DNA of 64,000 bases from Chryseobacterium sp. ISL-6 (GTDB lineage Bacteria > Bacteroidota > Bacteroidia > Flavobacteriales > Weeksellaceae). The DNA lies in NCBI RefSeq assembly GCF_018613715.1, contig NZ_JAGGPT010000011.1, forward strand, positions 1 through 64,000. Reading direction: 5' to 3'. Of the stretch, positions 1 to 9,232 are shown one piece after another; positions within the stretch are counted from its first letter, which is position 1; each line of letters starts with the position of its first letter. A program made the translations under genes and the position numbers. The notes beneath the pieces are model-generated. The model saw only the letters and a list, made by a program, of their open reading frames with translations. It made no database searches and was not told the origin of the DNA.

Positions 1-232
1 AACCTATTTTAGGACAAGACAAGATGTTACAATTAGGTAGGTGAAATTTACTCTGGTTAGGTGAAAACCTGCGTAAAAATTACGCAGGTTCAGCTTTAAA
101 GTCTATTATAAGCTATTTTTATCCAGGGAACGAATATTATGATCCTATCTTGCTTTATGGTAACCCATAATGAAACTATTTTTAATACTAATATTTTTAA
201 AATACAAATTAAAAAACTTTTGAGTATTTATA
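1..232. other. Left-edge AT-rich region without a callable gene
   Basis: Two forward frames run open from the window edge and stop at about positions 40 and 44, so the tail of an upstream gene may end here, but there is too little sequence to identify it. The rest is AT-rich with stops in every frame. A short motif TAGGTGAAA is repeated near 35-45 and 57-66. I see no RNA gene. Confidence 0.4.
66..90. repeat. Perfect 11-bp inverted repeat (hairpin)
   Basis: The arms are AACCTGCGTAA at 66-76 and TTACGCAGGTT at 80-90, with a three-base loop. No clear T-tract follows on the plus strand. It could be a terminator for a gene ending near position 40, possibly a bidirectional one, or a structured RNA element. 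The hairpin is directly visible; its role is inferred. Confidence 0.5.
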
Positions 233-269
233 ATACGACAAGTTCTGTCGTATAGCAGGAGTATCTTTG
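233..269 (+). promoter_or_regulatory. Promoter with palindromic operator candidate upstream of the RHS operon
   Basis: TATCTTTG at 262-269 matches the Bacteroidetes -7 element TAnnTTTG. No TTTG sits at the expected -33 spacing. That interval is instead covered by a perfect inverted repeat, ATACGACA (233-240) and TGTCGTAT (246-253), separated by AGTTC. A dyad replacing the -33 element suggests control by a dimeric DNA-binding protein. Transcription would start about 170 bp before the GTG start at 443. Confidence 0.5.
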
Positions 270-442
270 CATTGTAAAAATTAATAACCATAACAACTTA
301 AAATGAGAACGTAGGATAAAGTTAAAAACATGATGTAATTCATGTTAATTCTTCTTAATATGAAATTAATGAATGCTAAAAAGGGTTAAATTTGTAAAAT
401 TTATATAATGAAAACTAATATTAATTATAATACACAAAATAG

Positions 443-1975
443 GTGAAAAAAATCTACATAGGTGCATTGACTATCTGCACATTTTTATTTGTAAGATCTC
501 AGGAAATACTTTGGCAAAAAGATATTAAATCCAGTACGCAGGATTTTCTTAGTCAAGTCACTACAACGATCGATGGACAGTATTTAATTACTGGGAGTGC
601 TATTCAGGCATCTAAAATTGAAGGTAAACAAAATAACGGGTACGATTTTCATTTAGTAAAACTGAACCAGCGAGGTGATCAGGTTTGGGAAAAATACTTC
701 TCAGGACAAAATCATGACTATTTATCCGCTACAGTTGCAACTCAGGAAGGAGGTTTCATAATTTCAGGCACCTCATATTCCTCAAAAAGTCTGGACAAAA
801 AAGATGATTCTAAAGGTGGATCTGATATTTGGCTGGTTAGAATCAATGAATTTGGCGATGAATTATGGCAAAAAACTCTAGGAACAAGTGCCAAGGAGGA
901 AGCAAGAGCTGTTGTTCAGACTACTGATTTAGGATTCTTTGTAGCTGGGAATGTTCAAAACTCAGCTAAAGGTTATGGTTCAAAAGATGTCTTAATTATA
1001 AAACTCGATAAAAACGGAAAAGAACTTTCACAATCTTTGTTTGGCGGAAGGGGAAATGATGAAGTTGAAAAGATGATTCCAACCCGTGACGGTGGAGCTT
1101 TGTTAGGAATCTATTCCAGAAGCAGTGCTGGAGGTTCAAAACAAACTGAAAACTTTGGAGAAGGAGACTATTGGATTGTCAAATTGGACAAATCAGGAAA
1201 AGTAGAATGGGAAAAGAATTTTGGAGGAAAAGGTGATGATCATTTAAGAACCCTCGCTTTAACTTCAAACGGATATATTATTGGAGGTGAAAGTCGTTCT
1301 GAGCGCTCAGGAAATAAGACCATTGGTATTGAAGAAGGAACCGATTTATGGTTAATCTCACTCGATGAAAGAGGAGATGAAGAGTGGCAGAAATCTTACA
1401 ATTTTAAAAACAGAGATATCTTAATGGGAATGAGTGTGATTCATTCAGCAGATGATAAAACTAAAGGGCTTCTTTTAGGTGGTTACACTCAGGCAGAAGG
1501 AAGGATAGAAGCAAATGATGAGAAGTTCTGGATGCTGTATCTGGATCAAAACGGAAATGAACAGTGGAGGAAACATGTAGAAGGGGTTTCCAGAAAAAGA
1601 GAAGAAAGATTATCTGATATTAAACTAAATAGAGATGGCTCAATTATACTTGCAGGAACCAGTGCTGAGGAACTCGGAAAAGAAAACTGGAAGATTATAA
1701 AACTGGGAGATAAGCAGATCGATCAGCTCATAGTAAAACAAGATATTAAGATCTATCCGAATCCTGTATCAGATTATGCTTATGTAGAAATAGGTTTTGA
1801 TTTTAAAGAAGCTGATATTACTCTGTATGACATGGGAGGAAGACAATTACAGAATTTGAAAACAAAGAATGAAGTGACTAAAATCAATACGCAATCTTTA
1901 ATACAGGGAGCTTATTTAATAGTAATAAAAACGGATACTAATAAAACTGCTAATGCTAAATTAATCAAGAAATAA
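443..1975 (+). CDS. T9SS type A sorting-domain protein with propeller-like repeats
   Basis: A 510-residue secreted protein. An N-terminal hydrophobic segment (about 1-19) acts as signal peptide. The body carries about six repeats with the pattern 'D.WLVRIN..GDELWQKTLGG...DE', where each blade pairs a [WF]-x-[VIL]-[KR]-[LI] strand with a 'GG...D' loop; this is typical of the long T9SS cargo proteins of flavobacteria. The last ~75 residues start at KIYPNPVSDYAYVEI and match the type A C-terminal sorting domain, so export through T9SS is expected, with cleavage and surface attachment. The start is GTG, chosen because it opens the signal peptide. Its stop overlaps the next start by one base (TAATG), so it is translationally coupled to the RHS-partner gene. 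Its function within the toxin operon is unknown. Confidence 0.85.
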   Translation: MKKIYIGALTICTFLFVRSQEILWQKDIKSSTQDFLSQVTTTIDGQYLITGSAIQASKIEGKQNNGYDFHLVKLNQRGDQVWEKYFSGQNHDYLSATVATQEGGFIISGTSYSSKSLDKKDDSKGGSDIWLVRINEFGDELWQKTLGTSAKEEARAVVQTTDLGFFVAGNVQNSAKGYGSKDVLIIKLDKNGKELSQSLFGGRGNDEVEKMIPTRDGGALLGIYSRSSAGGSKQTENFGEGDYWIVKLDKSGKVEWEKNFGGKGDDHLRTLALTSNGYIIGGESRSERSGNKTIGIEEGTDLWLISLDERGDEEWQKSYNFKNRDILMGMSVIHSADDKTKGLLLGGYTQAEGRIEANDEKFWMLYLDQNGNEQWRKHVEGVSRKREERLSDIKLNRDGSIILAGTSAEELGKENWKIIKLGDKQIDQLIVKQDIKIYPNPVSDYAYVEIGFDFKEADITLYDMGGRQLQNLKTKNEVTKINTQSLIQGAYLIVIKTDTNKTANAKLIKK

Positions 1976-4900
1976 TGAAGAAGATCACATTATTGGCAAT
2001 TACATTGTCTGGTATCTTGGGCAATGCTCAATCTGCTAAAGACTTAACCGGCTCATTTAGTAAAAATACAAAAAGCCCACAAGCTACGGACTTTATAAGA
2101 TATGGTAATATCCCTATCAAAAAGAACATAGGAGAACTTGATTTAAGCATCCCTTTATTATCAATTCCTACACAAAATGGGGATAAAGTAAGTTTGGATC
2201 TCAATTATAATGCATCTGGTTTTATACCTGACAAGAAGTCTGGTATTGTAGGGTTTAACTGGAATCTGATGTCAGGAGGAGTTATTACACGAAGTGTTGT
2301 GGGTGAAGCTGATGACCAAGCAGGATCCCCACAAACGGGTAATGGTATTAATGGTCATTATGAGCATGGATATCTGGTAGGAATAAAGCAGTTCGGTACT
2401 AATACCTCTGAGCTTCCAACAGATAATGACTTATCAACGATCAATCCTAATAAATTATCTGGTGCAGTAGACAATTTGAATGACGACTTTTTTGAGGTAC
2501 GATTAAATGGCTATCCTAATACTAATTCTACAAAATATGAAACAACGTCTGATAAATATTCATTTAATTTTAATGGTATTTCTGGAAGTTTCTTCATAGC
2601 CCCTGATGGGAAAGTAGAGGTGGTTACCAGTGAACCTCATAAACTTAAAGTAGACCTTTCGGGAATGAATTCCCAGCCTTACACCAGTGTTTGCAGTCCG
2701 TTAAGTGAATCAGAAATCATCATAACAGATGAAGTAGGGAATAAATATTACTTTGGGAAAGAGAGTAAAAATTTAGAGTATAATGTTTTTTTAGGAGGAA
2801 TTGCAACAGGTATTAATGCTCAAACTCCTGTGATCAGCAGCTGGTATCAATATAAAACAGAATATCAGAATGGGGATGTTTTAAAATATAATTATCAAGC
2901 AGATAATATTGCTCCCAATAATGTTTATAGCAGTTTTTGTATTATAGATCAAAATAATTTCTGGAAGCCACTTCCACAGTACAGTGATCTGAAAAAGTTT
3001 TTGGATCTTCATTCTATGGGAGATAGCAATTGGAAACAAGTTTTTAACCTGGTAAAAAAAGCTTATCTATCAAATATTGAGTATAAGGATTACAAAATTG
3101 TTTTCTCCTACTCTGATCAGGATAACCTTTATAAAAATGTAGCCATTAGTGGTAGCCAGTTTGGAAAAGTGCCTCAAAAGAAACTGGAAAAAATACAGTT
3201 ATATAATCAAACCAACCTGACTAATACGATTGATTTTGGGTATGAAGTATACAATACCCAATACCCAAGAATATTTCTTAAAACGGTAAAAGAAATGGGA
3301 AAAGAGCCCTACGAATTTTCGTATGACACCAGCAGTGCGGCTAATACACCAAGCCCTATCACTTTTGCTGTAGATTACTGGGGGTATTATAATGGAAAGA
3401 CCTCTAACGATGCTCCTTTAGCTATTTTCCCTTCGGTAAATTACTCAAGCAATGGGGATTATCAGTATACTTCAGATGTAAGGGAACCTAATTTTTCTTA
3501 TTCAAAGATGTATGCCCTGCAGAGTGTTAAATACCCCACAAAAGGAAGCTCTTTCTTTGATTATGAACCACATAGTTACAATTTTAGATTAGAACGAAGA
3601 TCTGATAATAGTTTTCTCCCTAAGCTTTACTCAGTAAATGGGATTGTGGGAGGAACAAGGTTACAGAAAATTTATGATTATGATCTTAATGCAAATCAAA
3701 ATACTAGGGAATTTATATACACAAATGATCTTGACCAGTCCTCTGGTATCCTTACCGAGTGGCCAAGATATTTTTTCTCCTACAATGCACAGATAAGTGG
3801 TAAATTCTGTTCAGGAGGTAGTGGTTGGTTATTCTGTATTCCATGGTCAATTGATGGTACAAAATATATTCAGACTGCCTCAGGTTATTCAAGAAGTTTA
3901 ACGGAAGGGGCTGTTATAAGTTATTCAAAGGTAACTGAAAAGTTATCTGGTAATGGAAGCACTACTGATTATTTTACAACTTATATAGATAGGCCAGACG
4001 TGCATTTTGATAATTCATTACAACTTACAGCAGGGGATTACAGCCCAATGCCAGCGGTCAAGAATCTTTTATTCATGCCAGCAAGCAGGAGTATTGAAAG
4101 GGATAAGCTTTCTAGAAGACTTATTAAAGATGAATCAGGAAAACTTTTGGAAGAACAAGTCTATTTATATAATGAAGACCCGTCAAGACTGGATAAGTAT
4201 CATATTTCAATGAACATATCAAATGCATGGATGAATCCTTTAAGGAATTATTATTACAATAACTTCATGAGTTCTAATGTCACTAAAAAGTACTTAAACA
4301 ATAATTTATTATCATCTAAATCAGAATATTTCTATCAATCGGCCAACGGAGTGGATTTGTCCAAGGTTAAGAATACAAGTACTGATGGAAAAGTCACAGA
4401 GACTAATTACCAATATGCCCACGAAAAAGGGAATCAAAAGCTGATTGCTGCCAATATGATTGGAATCCCATTAGAAACAACTGTGGTTGAGAAACAAAAC
4501 GCTGACGATGCTGGAAAAACAATTTCAAGATCTGAAATAAAGTATGATGATCCTGCTAACCTGTTTCCAACTTCTGTGTTATCTTACAATGTTCTAGATA
4601 ATACTCCATCCACTGAAATTACCTATAATAAATATGATGCTAACGGTAATCTACAACAATATACTTCAAAAGATGGAGTCCCAACAGCAATTGTTGTGGG
4701 GTATAATAACACCCAGCCTATTGCAAAAGTACAGGGTGCAACTTATGCTCAATTGGTAAGCTTAGGAATTATAACAGCCATCGTTGATGCCTCAGATTTG
4801 GATGCAGCAAATCCAGTTAATGAACCTGCCTTAATTACGGCATTAGATAATTTCAGAAAGAACTCTGGGTTATCAGCTTATCAGGTTTCTACTTATACCT

Positions 4901-5070
4901 ATGATCCTTTAATTGGAGTGACTAGTATTACTCCTCCTTCAGGAATCAGAGAAGTGTATCTCTATGATACTGCCAATAGATTAAAAGAAATCCGTCAGCA
5001 GGAAAAAGACAGTTCAGGAAATTTGGTATATAAAGTAGTAAAAGAGTTCAAATACAACTATAAAAACTAA
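1975..5070 (+). CDS. Large secreted RHS-partner protein (SpvB/TcB-like first half of an RHS shell)
   Basis: 1,031 residues with a Sec signal peptide (1-19, ending in GNAQS). The N-terminal part has the 'IRYGNIPI...LSIPLLSIP...LNYNASGF...VGFNWNLMSGGVITR' arrangement seen in large proteins encoded next to Bacteroidetes RHS proteins. The C-terminal third has YD-type repeats, for example YEVYNTQYPRIFLKTVKEMG and PSGIREVYLYDTANRLKEI. No RHS core (DPxGR) or toxin tip is present and it ends after the last YD-like strand. It overlaps the upstream gene by one base and lies 6 bp before the next. The partner relation to the following RHS protein, like TcB with TcC, is an inference from order and fold signature. 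Confidence 0.75.
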   Translation: MKKITLLAITLSGILGNAQSAKDLTGSFSKNTKSPQATDFIRYGNIPIKKNIGELDLSIPLLSIPTQNGDKVSLDLNYNASGFIPDKKSGIVGFNWNLMSGGVITRSVVGEADDQAGSPQTGNGINGHYEHGYLVGIKQFGTNTSELPTDNDLSTINPNKLSGAVDNLNDDFFEVRLNGYPNTNSTKYETTSDKYSFNFNGISGSFFIAPDGKVEVVTSEPHKLKVDLSGMNSQPYTSVCSPLSESEIIITDEVGNKYYFGKESKNLEYNVFLGGIATGINAQTPVISSWYQYKTEYQNGDVLKYNYQADNIAPNNVYSSFCIIDQNNFWKPLPQYSDLKKFLDLHSMGDSNWKQVFNLVKKAYLSNIEYKDYKIVFSYSDQDNLYKNVAISGSQFGKVPQKKLEKIQLYNQTNLTNTIDFGYEVYNTQYPRIFLKTVKEMGKEPYEFSYDTSSAANTPSPITFAVDYWGYYNGKTSNDAPLAIFPSVNYSSNGDYQYTSDVREPNFSYSKMYALQSVKYPTKGSSFFDYEPHSYNFRLERRSDNSFLPKLYSVNGIVGGTRLQKIYDYDLNANQNTREFIYTNDLDQSSGILTEWPRYFFSYNAQISGKFCSGGSGWLFCIPWSIDGTKYIQTASGYSRSLTEGAVISYSKVTEKLSGNGSTTDYFTTYIDRPDVHFDNSLQLTAGDYSPMPAVKNLLFMPASRSIERDKLSRRLIKDESGKLLEEQVYLYNEDPSRLDKYHISMNISNAWMNPLRNYYYNNFMSSNVTKKYLNNNLLSSKSEYFYQSANGVDLSKVKNTSTDGKVTETNYQYAHEKGNQKLIAANMIGIPLETTVVEKQNADDAGKTISRSEIKYDDPANLFPTSVLSYNVLDNTPSTEITYNKYDANGNLQQYTSKDGVPTAIVVGYNNTQPIAKVQGATYAQLVSLGIITAIVDASDLDAANPVNEPALITALDNFRKNSGLSAYQVSTYTYDPLIGVTSITPPSGIREVYLYDTANRLKEIRQQEKDSSGNLVYKVVKEFKYNYKN

Positions 5071-5076
5071 AACACG

Positions 5077-8000
5077 ATGAAGAAAATAAATCAAATAATA
5101 TATGTTGGTGCTTTGCTTATAGCTAGTTTAGCTCATGCCCAGCTTTCTTCTACAGAAAACTATGTTTATTCAAAAACCTATTTGTCAGACCCTACACTTC
5201 CTAATGTTAGAACCTCAGAAACGGTTCAGTATTTCGATGGATTAGGAAGACCTAAACAAGTAGTCAATATAAAAGCATCCCCTTTAGGAAGAGATGTTGT
5301 GACCCCTATTGTGTATGATGGATTTGGAAAGCAAACAAGGGATTATCTCCCTGTTCCTCAACAGTCAACGACCAATGGAGCTATATACGGACAGAATCCA
5401 GGATTAGTTCCATTACCAATATCCGATCCAACAGGTGCTTACCCTGCTGGAGAAAAAGTTTATGCTGAAAAGGAATTGGAAAAATCTCCTTTATACAGAA
5501 TATTGGAACAGAGGCAGGTAGGAATAGTATGGACTACAAAACCTGTTTTGTTTGGATACTTAGCCAATACTGCTACAGATGTTCGAAAATATATTACTAC
5601 CACTGACCCTGTAGAAGGGAGAACCAATTCTAAACTGAAGGTATCTCCTAACGATGCTAATTCTGCCAGCGGGTATTATAAAACCAATCAACTCTATAAA
5701 AACTCTGTAAAAGATGAGGATGCTAATGAAACGATAGAGTTTAAAAATGGACGAGGACAAACTGTCCTAGTGAGAAAAGTCATCAGTGCGACTGATAATG
5801 CAGATACCTATTATATTTACAATGAATATAATCAATTGGCTTTTGTAATTCCCCCAAAGGCTTCTTTTGCCATTAAAGGCCTGGCTACAGGAACACAGAT
5901 TCTCGAAACTGATCCTATTTTAACTGATCTTTGTTACCAATACCGCTACGATGGTAAAAACAGGTTAGTGGAAAAGAAACTTCCGGGTAAAGGTTGGGAA
6001 TATATGGTGTATGATAAAGCTGACAGACTTATTTTCACGCAAGATGCAGTAATGGCTCCTACTGCAAAATGGCTTTTTACCAAATATGATCAGTTTGGAA
6101 GAATCATTATGACAGGAATTGTTCCTGGAGCAAGTAGAGTTGCAATGCAAGATATGATTTCAGGTAATATAATTGTAGAGAATCGAAATACAACAGGTTT
6201 TACAAGGAATGGAATGCAAATTCAATATTCTAATGATCATTTTCCTTATTTTGAAACGATATTGTCTATTAATTACTATGATTCCTATCTCATAGGTGAT
6301 CCTTTTCCTACTTTGGTATTCGACCAGACTGTACTTCCTTCGGATGTACAACAATATGGACGTAGTACAAAAGGCCTGCCTGTCTCCAATTACGTAAAAA
6401 ATATTGAAGATGATAACTGGACAAAAACCTATCTGTATTACGATCTTAAAGGAAGAGGTATAAGGGAATTCGCTCTTAACCACTTGGGAGGATATACTAA
6501 TGTAGAAAGGCAATTGGATTTTGCAGGAATACCTCAAAAAACCATTACGAAGCATCAAAGATTAAGTAGTGATACTCCAAGAACTATTACTGAATTATTC
6601 ACCTATGATCCTCAGAATAGACTTCTTACAAATACCCACCAAGTTGATAGTAATCCTGTTGAAATCTTAACACAGAATAAATACAACGAGCTTTCTCAAT
6701 TAGAAAGCAAGAAAGTGGGCGGTGCTAGTGCAACAACTCCACTTCAGCAAATAGATTACAAATACAATATCAGAGGTTGGATGACAAAGATCAATGATCC
6801 ATCTACTTTAGGAACAGATTTGTTTGGATATGAAATGAAATATACAAACCCTGTTAATACTGGTTCTTCTATAGGGAAATTTAATGGAAATATTGCAGAA
6901 GTTGACTGGAAGGCCTCTAATGATGGAGTATTGAAAAGATATTCTTACAAATATGACGGACTGAATAGATTGAAAAGTGGGATTTATTCAGAACCTAATA
7001 CCTCAATTCCTGAAAACAACTACTATAATGAAATTTTAAGTTATGATTTGAACGGAAATATTATATCATTGCAAAGAAATAGAAATGCACAAAATATAGG
7101 GGTTCAATTAATGGATAATCTAACATATGTTTATATAGGGAACAGACCTAATACAGTAACAGATTCTTCTTCTAACTATTTTGGGTATCCAGATTCATCT
7201 GGTAATGTTATGAGTTATGATAATAATGGAAATATGACTGATCATGTTGACAAGGGTATACTAGAAATTAAATATAACCATCTCAACCTTCCAAATTATA
7301 TTAAATTTGATCAATTTGTACAAAGGAATGATCCATTTGGCTCAGGATTAGCAACTAAATATAAAAATACCAGTTACCTTTATCGTGCAAATGGGGTAAA
7401 GCTGAAAAAAGTACATAATTATTTTTCGGGCCGTGCACAATCGGATGCATCAAAAACAACTGAATACTTTGACGGATTCCAATACAACTATGATGTTAAT
7501 ATAGAAGGAGTGCCTTTAACCGGGCAAGGTTTACAATTCACACCTACATCGGAGGGCTATTTTGATTTTGTGAAAAATAAGTATATTTATCAATATAAAG
7601 ATCAGATAGGAAATATTAGACTGGCATTCTATAAAAATGATACAGGTAATGTAGCAATAGACAGAACGACTGACTTTTATCCTTTCGGGTTAGAATTTGG
7701 AGGAAGCAATTCCCTGAGTACATCTGGAAGTTTATCTCTGGACTATACTTATGGTTTTCAGGAACAAGAACAGCAACAGGAGAGCGGATGGACTTCTTTT
7801 AAATGGAGAAATTATGATGCAGCGATGGGCAGATTTTTTAATATAGATCCTTTAAGTGAAAAGTATGCTTATCAATCTCATTATAATTTTTCAGAGAATA
7901 GAGTTGTAAATGCAAGAGAATTGGAAGGGCTTGAGGCTAAACCAATAAATGATAATACGATTGAATGGAGAGTTAAAATTGATAATAAGTATGGACATGA

Positions 8001-8490
8001 TTACAGTAAAACTCTTTTACAGGATGCTGCAGGTATACTAAGTCAAAATGGGGTGACTTATAAAATCATTGAAGACCCTAAAGCTTTGTTTACTATAGAA
8101 TTAGCTCCTGCGAAAGTTACCGAAGACCCTATTACAAGAGACCCTATAACAACAAACGGGTATACCGTACCTGATGGTAATACTTATGATGGAAAGGTAG
8201 TGTCAAAAAATAAGCCTAGAACGTTAGCCCACGAATTAGGACATAAAGCAGGATTACCGCATATTTTTGATAAAGAAAGTAAGGATGATAATACAAAAGC
8301 AAATCAAAATAATCTTATGAATTCAGGAGAAAATGATAAAGTAGAACTACGTAATAGCTCAGGAACCGATTTAACTTCTTCTCAGTCAACTGATATGCAG
8401 AGCCATATTAAGATTATCAATGAGAATAGAGAAAGGAAAGAAAAAGAAAAAGAACAACAAAAACCAAATCAAACCCAAAATGGAAATTAA
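5077..8490 (+). CDS. RHS repeat protein with C-terminal metzincin-like toxin domain
   Basis: 1,137 residues. A signal peptide (1-21, ending AHAQ) is followed by a DUF6443-like N-terminal region (about 25-260), YD/RHS repeats (about 260-890) and the RHS core around residue 912 (NYDAAMGRFFNIDPLSE), closing with the flavobacterial variant FSENRVVNARELEGLE. After about residue 948 the sequence changes to a unique tip. It contains H1052-E-L-G-H-K-A-G-L-P-H1062, the metzincin zinc motif HExxHxxGxxH, and a plausible Met-turn at M1081 (NLMNSG). The tip is therefore probably a zinc protease toxin held in the RHS cocoon. The C-terminus is Lys/Glu/Gln-rich. The reading frame ends 10 bases inside the next gene, a small lipoprotein that probably provides immunity. 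Toxicity is inferred from architecture. Confidence 0.85.
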   Translation: MKKINQIIYVGALLIASLAHAQLSSTENYVYSKTYLSDPTLPNVRTSETVQYFDGLGRPKQVVNIKASPLGRDVVTPIVYDGFGKQTRDYLPVPQQSTTNGAIYGQNPGLVPLPISDPTGAYPAGEKVYAEKELEKSPLYRILEQRQVGIVWTTKPVLFGYLANTATDVRKYITTTDPVEGRTNSKLKVSPNDANSASGYYKTNQLYKNSVKDEDANETIEFKNGRGQTVLVRKVISATDNADTYYIYNEYNQLAFVIPPKASFAIKGLATGTQILETDPILTDLCYQYRYDGKNRLVEKKLPGKGWEYMVYDKADRLIFTQDAVMAPTAKWLFTKYDQFGRIIMTGIVPGASRVAMQDMISGNIIVENRNTTGFTRNGMQIQYSNDHFPYFETILSINYYDSYLIGDPFPTLVFDQTVLPSDVQQYGRSTKGLPVSNYVKNIEDDNWTKTYLYYDLKGRGIREFALNHLGGYTNVERQLDFAGIPQKTITKHQRLSSDTPRTITELFTYDPQNRLLTNTHQVDSNPVEILTQNKYNELSQLESKKVGGASATTPLQQIDYKYNIRGWMTKINDPSTLGTDLFGYEMKYTNPVNTGSSIGKFNGNIAEVDWKASNDGVLKRYSYKYDGLNRLKSGIYSEPNTSIPENNYYNEILSYDLNGNIISLQRNRNAQNIGVQLMDNLTYVYIGNRPNTVTDSSSNYFGYPDSSGNVMSYDNNGNMTDHVDKGILEIKYNHLNLPNYIKFDQFVQRNDPFGSGLATKYKNTSYLYRANGVKLKKVHNYFSGRAQSDASKTTEYFDGFQYNYDVNIEGVPLTGQGLQFTPTSEGYFDFVKNKYIYQYKDQIGNIRLAFYKNDTGNVAIDRTTDFYPFGLEFGGSNSLSTSGSLSLDYTYGFQEQEQQQESGWTSFKWRNYDAAMGRFFNIDPLSEKYAYQSHYNFSENRVVNARELEGLEAKPINDNTIEWRVKIDNKYGHDYSKTLLQDAAGILSQNGVTYKIIEDPKALFTIELAPAKVTEDPITRDPITTNGYTVPDGNTYDGKVVSKNKPRTLAHELGHKAGLPHIFDKESKDDNTKANQNNLMNSGENDKVELRNSSGTDLTSSQSTDMQSHIKIINENRERKEKEKEQQKPNQTQNGN

Positions 8491-8944
8491 TAAAAAAATA
8501 TCTTTGATAGTGAGCTTTTTTATATTGGCTCTTGTTTCATGTCAGACTAAAAAAATAATTTCTTATGAAAAGTATGAGAATTTGAATTTGGAAAAGAAAG
8601 CTGAAATAGATGAATATTTAACAGATGCTAAAAAATTAATATCTAAAAAGGAATCTGAGATAGTTTTGATGTTCCAATATAATTGTTTTTTTGACAAAAG
8701 TCTGAAATTAAATAATGGATATGAAACAAAGTTTCCTAAGATTTCAAATAAAAACCATTATGGCCAACGATTTGCAACATTTGAGAAAAAATTTGGAGAT
8801 ATAAAAATTAAGTTATCAGATGGAAGAAAATTTTTCATTAATCAGAAAGATGGATATGATTACATTGGTGTTTGCTATTATGAAAAAGAAAATAAATTAT
8901 ATATAGAATATTTTAACTATCCTCATATGTTGGTTTTAGAATAA
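8480..8944 (+). CDS. Small lipoprotein, probable immunity protein to the RHS metzincin tip
   Basis: 154 residues from the ATG at 8480, which overlaps the end of the RHS gene by 11 bases. An upstream in-frame ATG at 8420 would add a Lys-rich stretch that merely re-reads the RHS tail; the 8480 start instead yields a clean lipoprotein signal peptide (about 1-20) with lipobox LVSC. The mature part is Lys/Glu-rich without recognisable family motifs. Position directly after a toxin tip, overlap with it and small size are the usual properties of immunity genes. A lipid-anchored location fits protection against an extracytoplasmic protease. No homologous family was recognised, so the immunity role is contextual. 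Confidence 0.7.
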   Translation: MEINKKISLIVSFFILALVSCQTKKIISYEKYENLNLEKKAEIDEYLTDAKKLISKKESEIVLMFQYNCFFDKSLKLNNGYETKFPKISNKNHYGQRFATFEKKFGDIKIKLSDGRKFFINQKDGYDYIGVCYYEKENKLYIEYFNYPHMLVLE

Positions 8945-9097
8945 AAATGGGAATTAATAAACTACTATAATTATGACTTTTAGGAATACAAACAAGAGCT
9001 TGACTATTCTAAATCAGATGATAGTAATTATTCAAGTATATATTTGATAGTTAAATCATTTACTAAGTTTATTGATAATCTAGAAGATAAAGACTAG
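8945..9097 (+). pseudogene. Immunity-like C-terminal fragment continuing in frame after the lipoprotein stop
   Basis: Directly after the TAA of the lipoprotein gene the same frame reads on for 50 codons, interrupted only by a TAG at 8981-8983, and ends with TAG at 9095-9097. The part after the internal stop (EYKQELDYSKSDDSNYSS..., ending DNLEDKD) has the charged, aromatic look of the C-terminus of an immunity protein. It is either a decayed second immunity gene or the lost end of the lipoprotein gene. Confidence 0.45.
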
Positions 9098-9133
9098 CAT
9101 ATTTATTAAAATAATTATTCAATATTAAAAATA

Positions 9134-9170
9134 AAACACCTTTATCAAATTCGGTAAAGGTGTTTTTATT
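9134..9170 (+). terminator. Rho-independent terminator of the RHS operon
   Basis: Arms AAACACCTTTA (9134-9144) and TAAAGGTGTTT (9155-9165) form a perfect 11-bp stem followed by a T-rich tract. It would end transcripts from the RHS/lipoprotein operon. Confidence 0.75.
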
Positions 9171-9232
9171 ATAGCTAATTCAAAGTCTTCGCATAAAAAA
9201 ACATTTAAAATATCCGTTGAATTTTTTTTTCG

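Noticed and set aside
6160..6558. 132-codon ORF on the minus strand inside the RHS gene
   Set aside because: Composition is that of antisense RHS repeat DNA; no start signals, and the plus-strand frame is a clear RHS protein.
8420..8479. Longer form of the lipoprotein starting at 8420
   Set aside because: The added 20 residues are an out-of-frame reading of the Lys/Glu-rich RHS tail and would bury the signal peptide.
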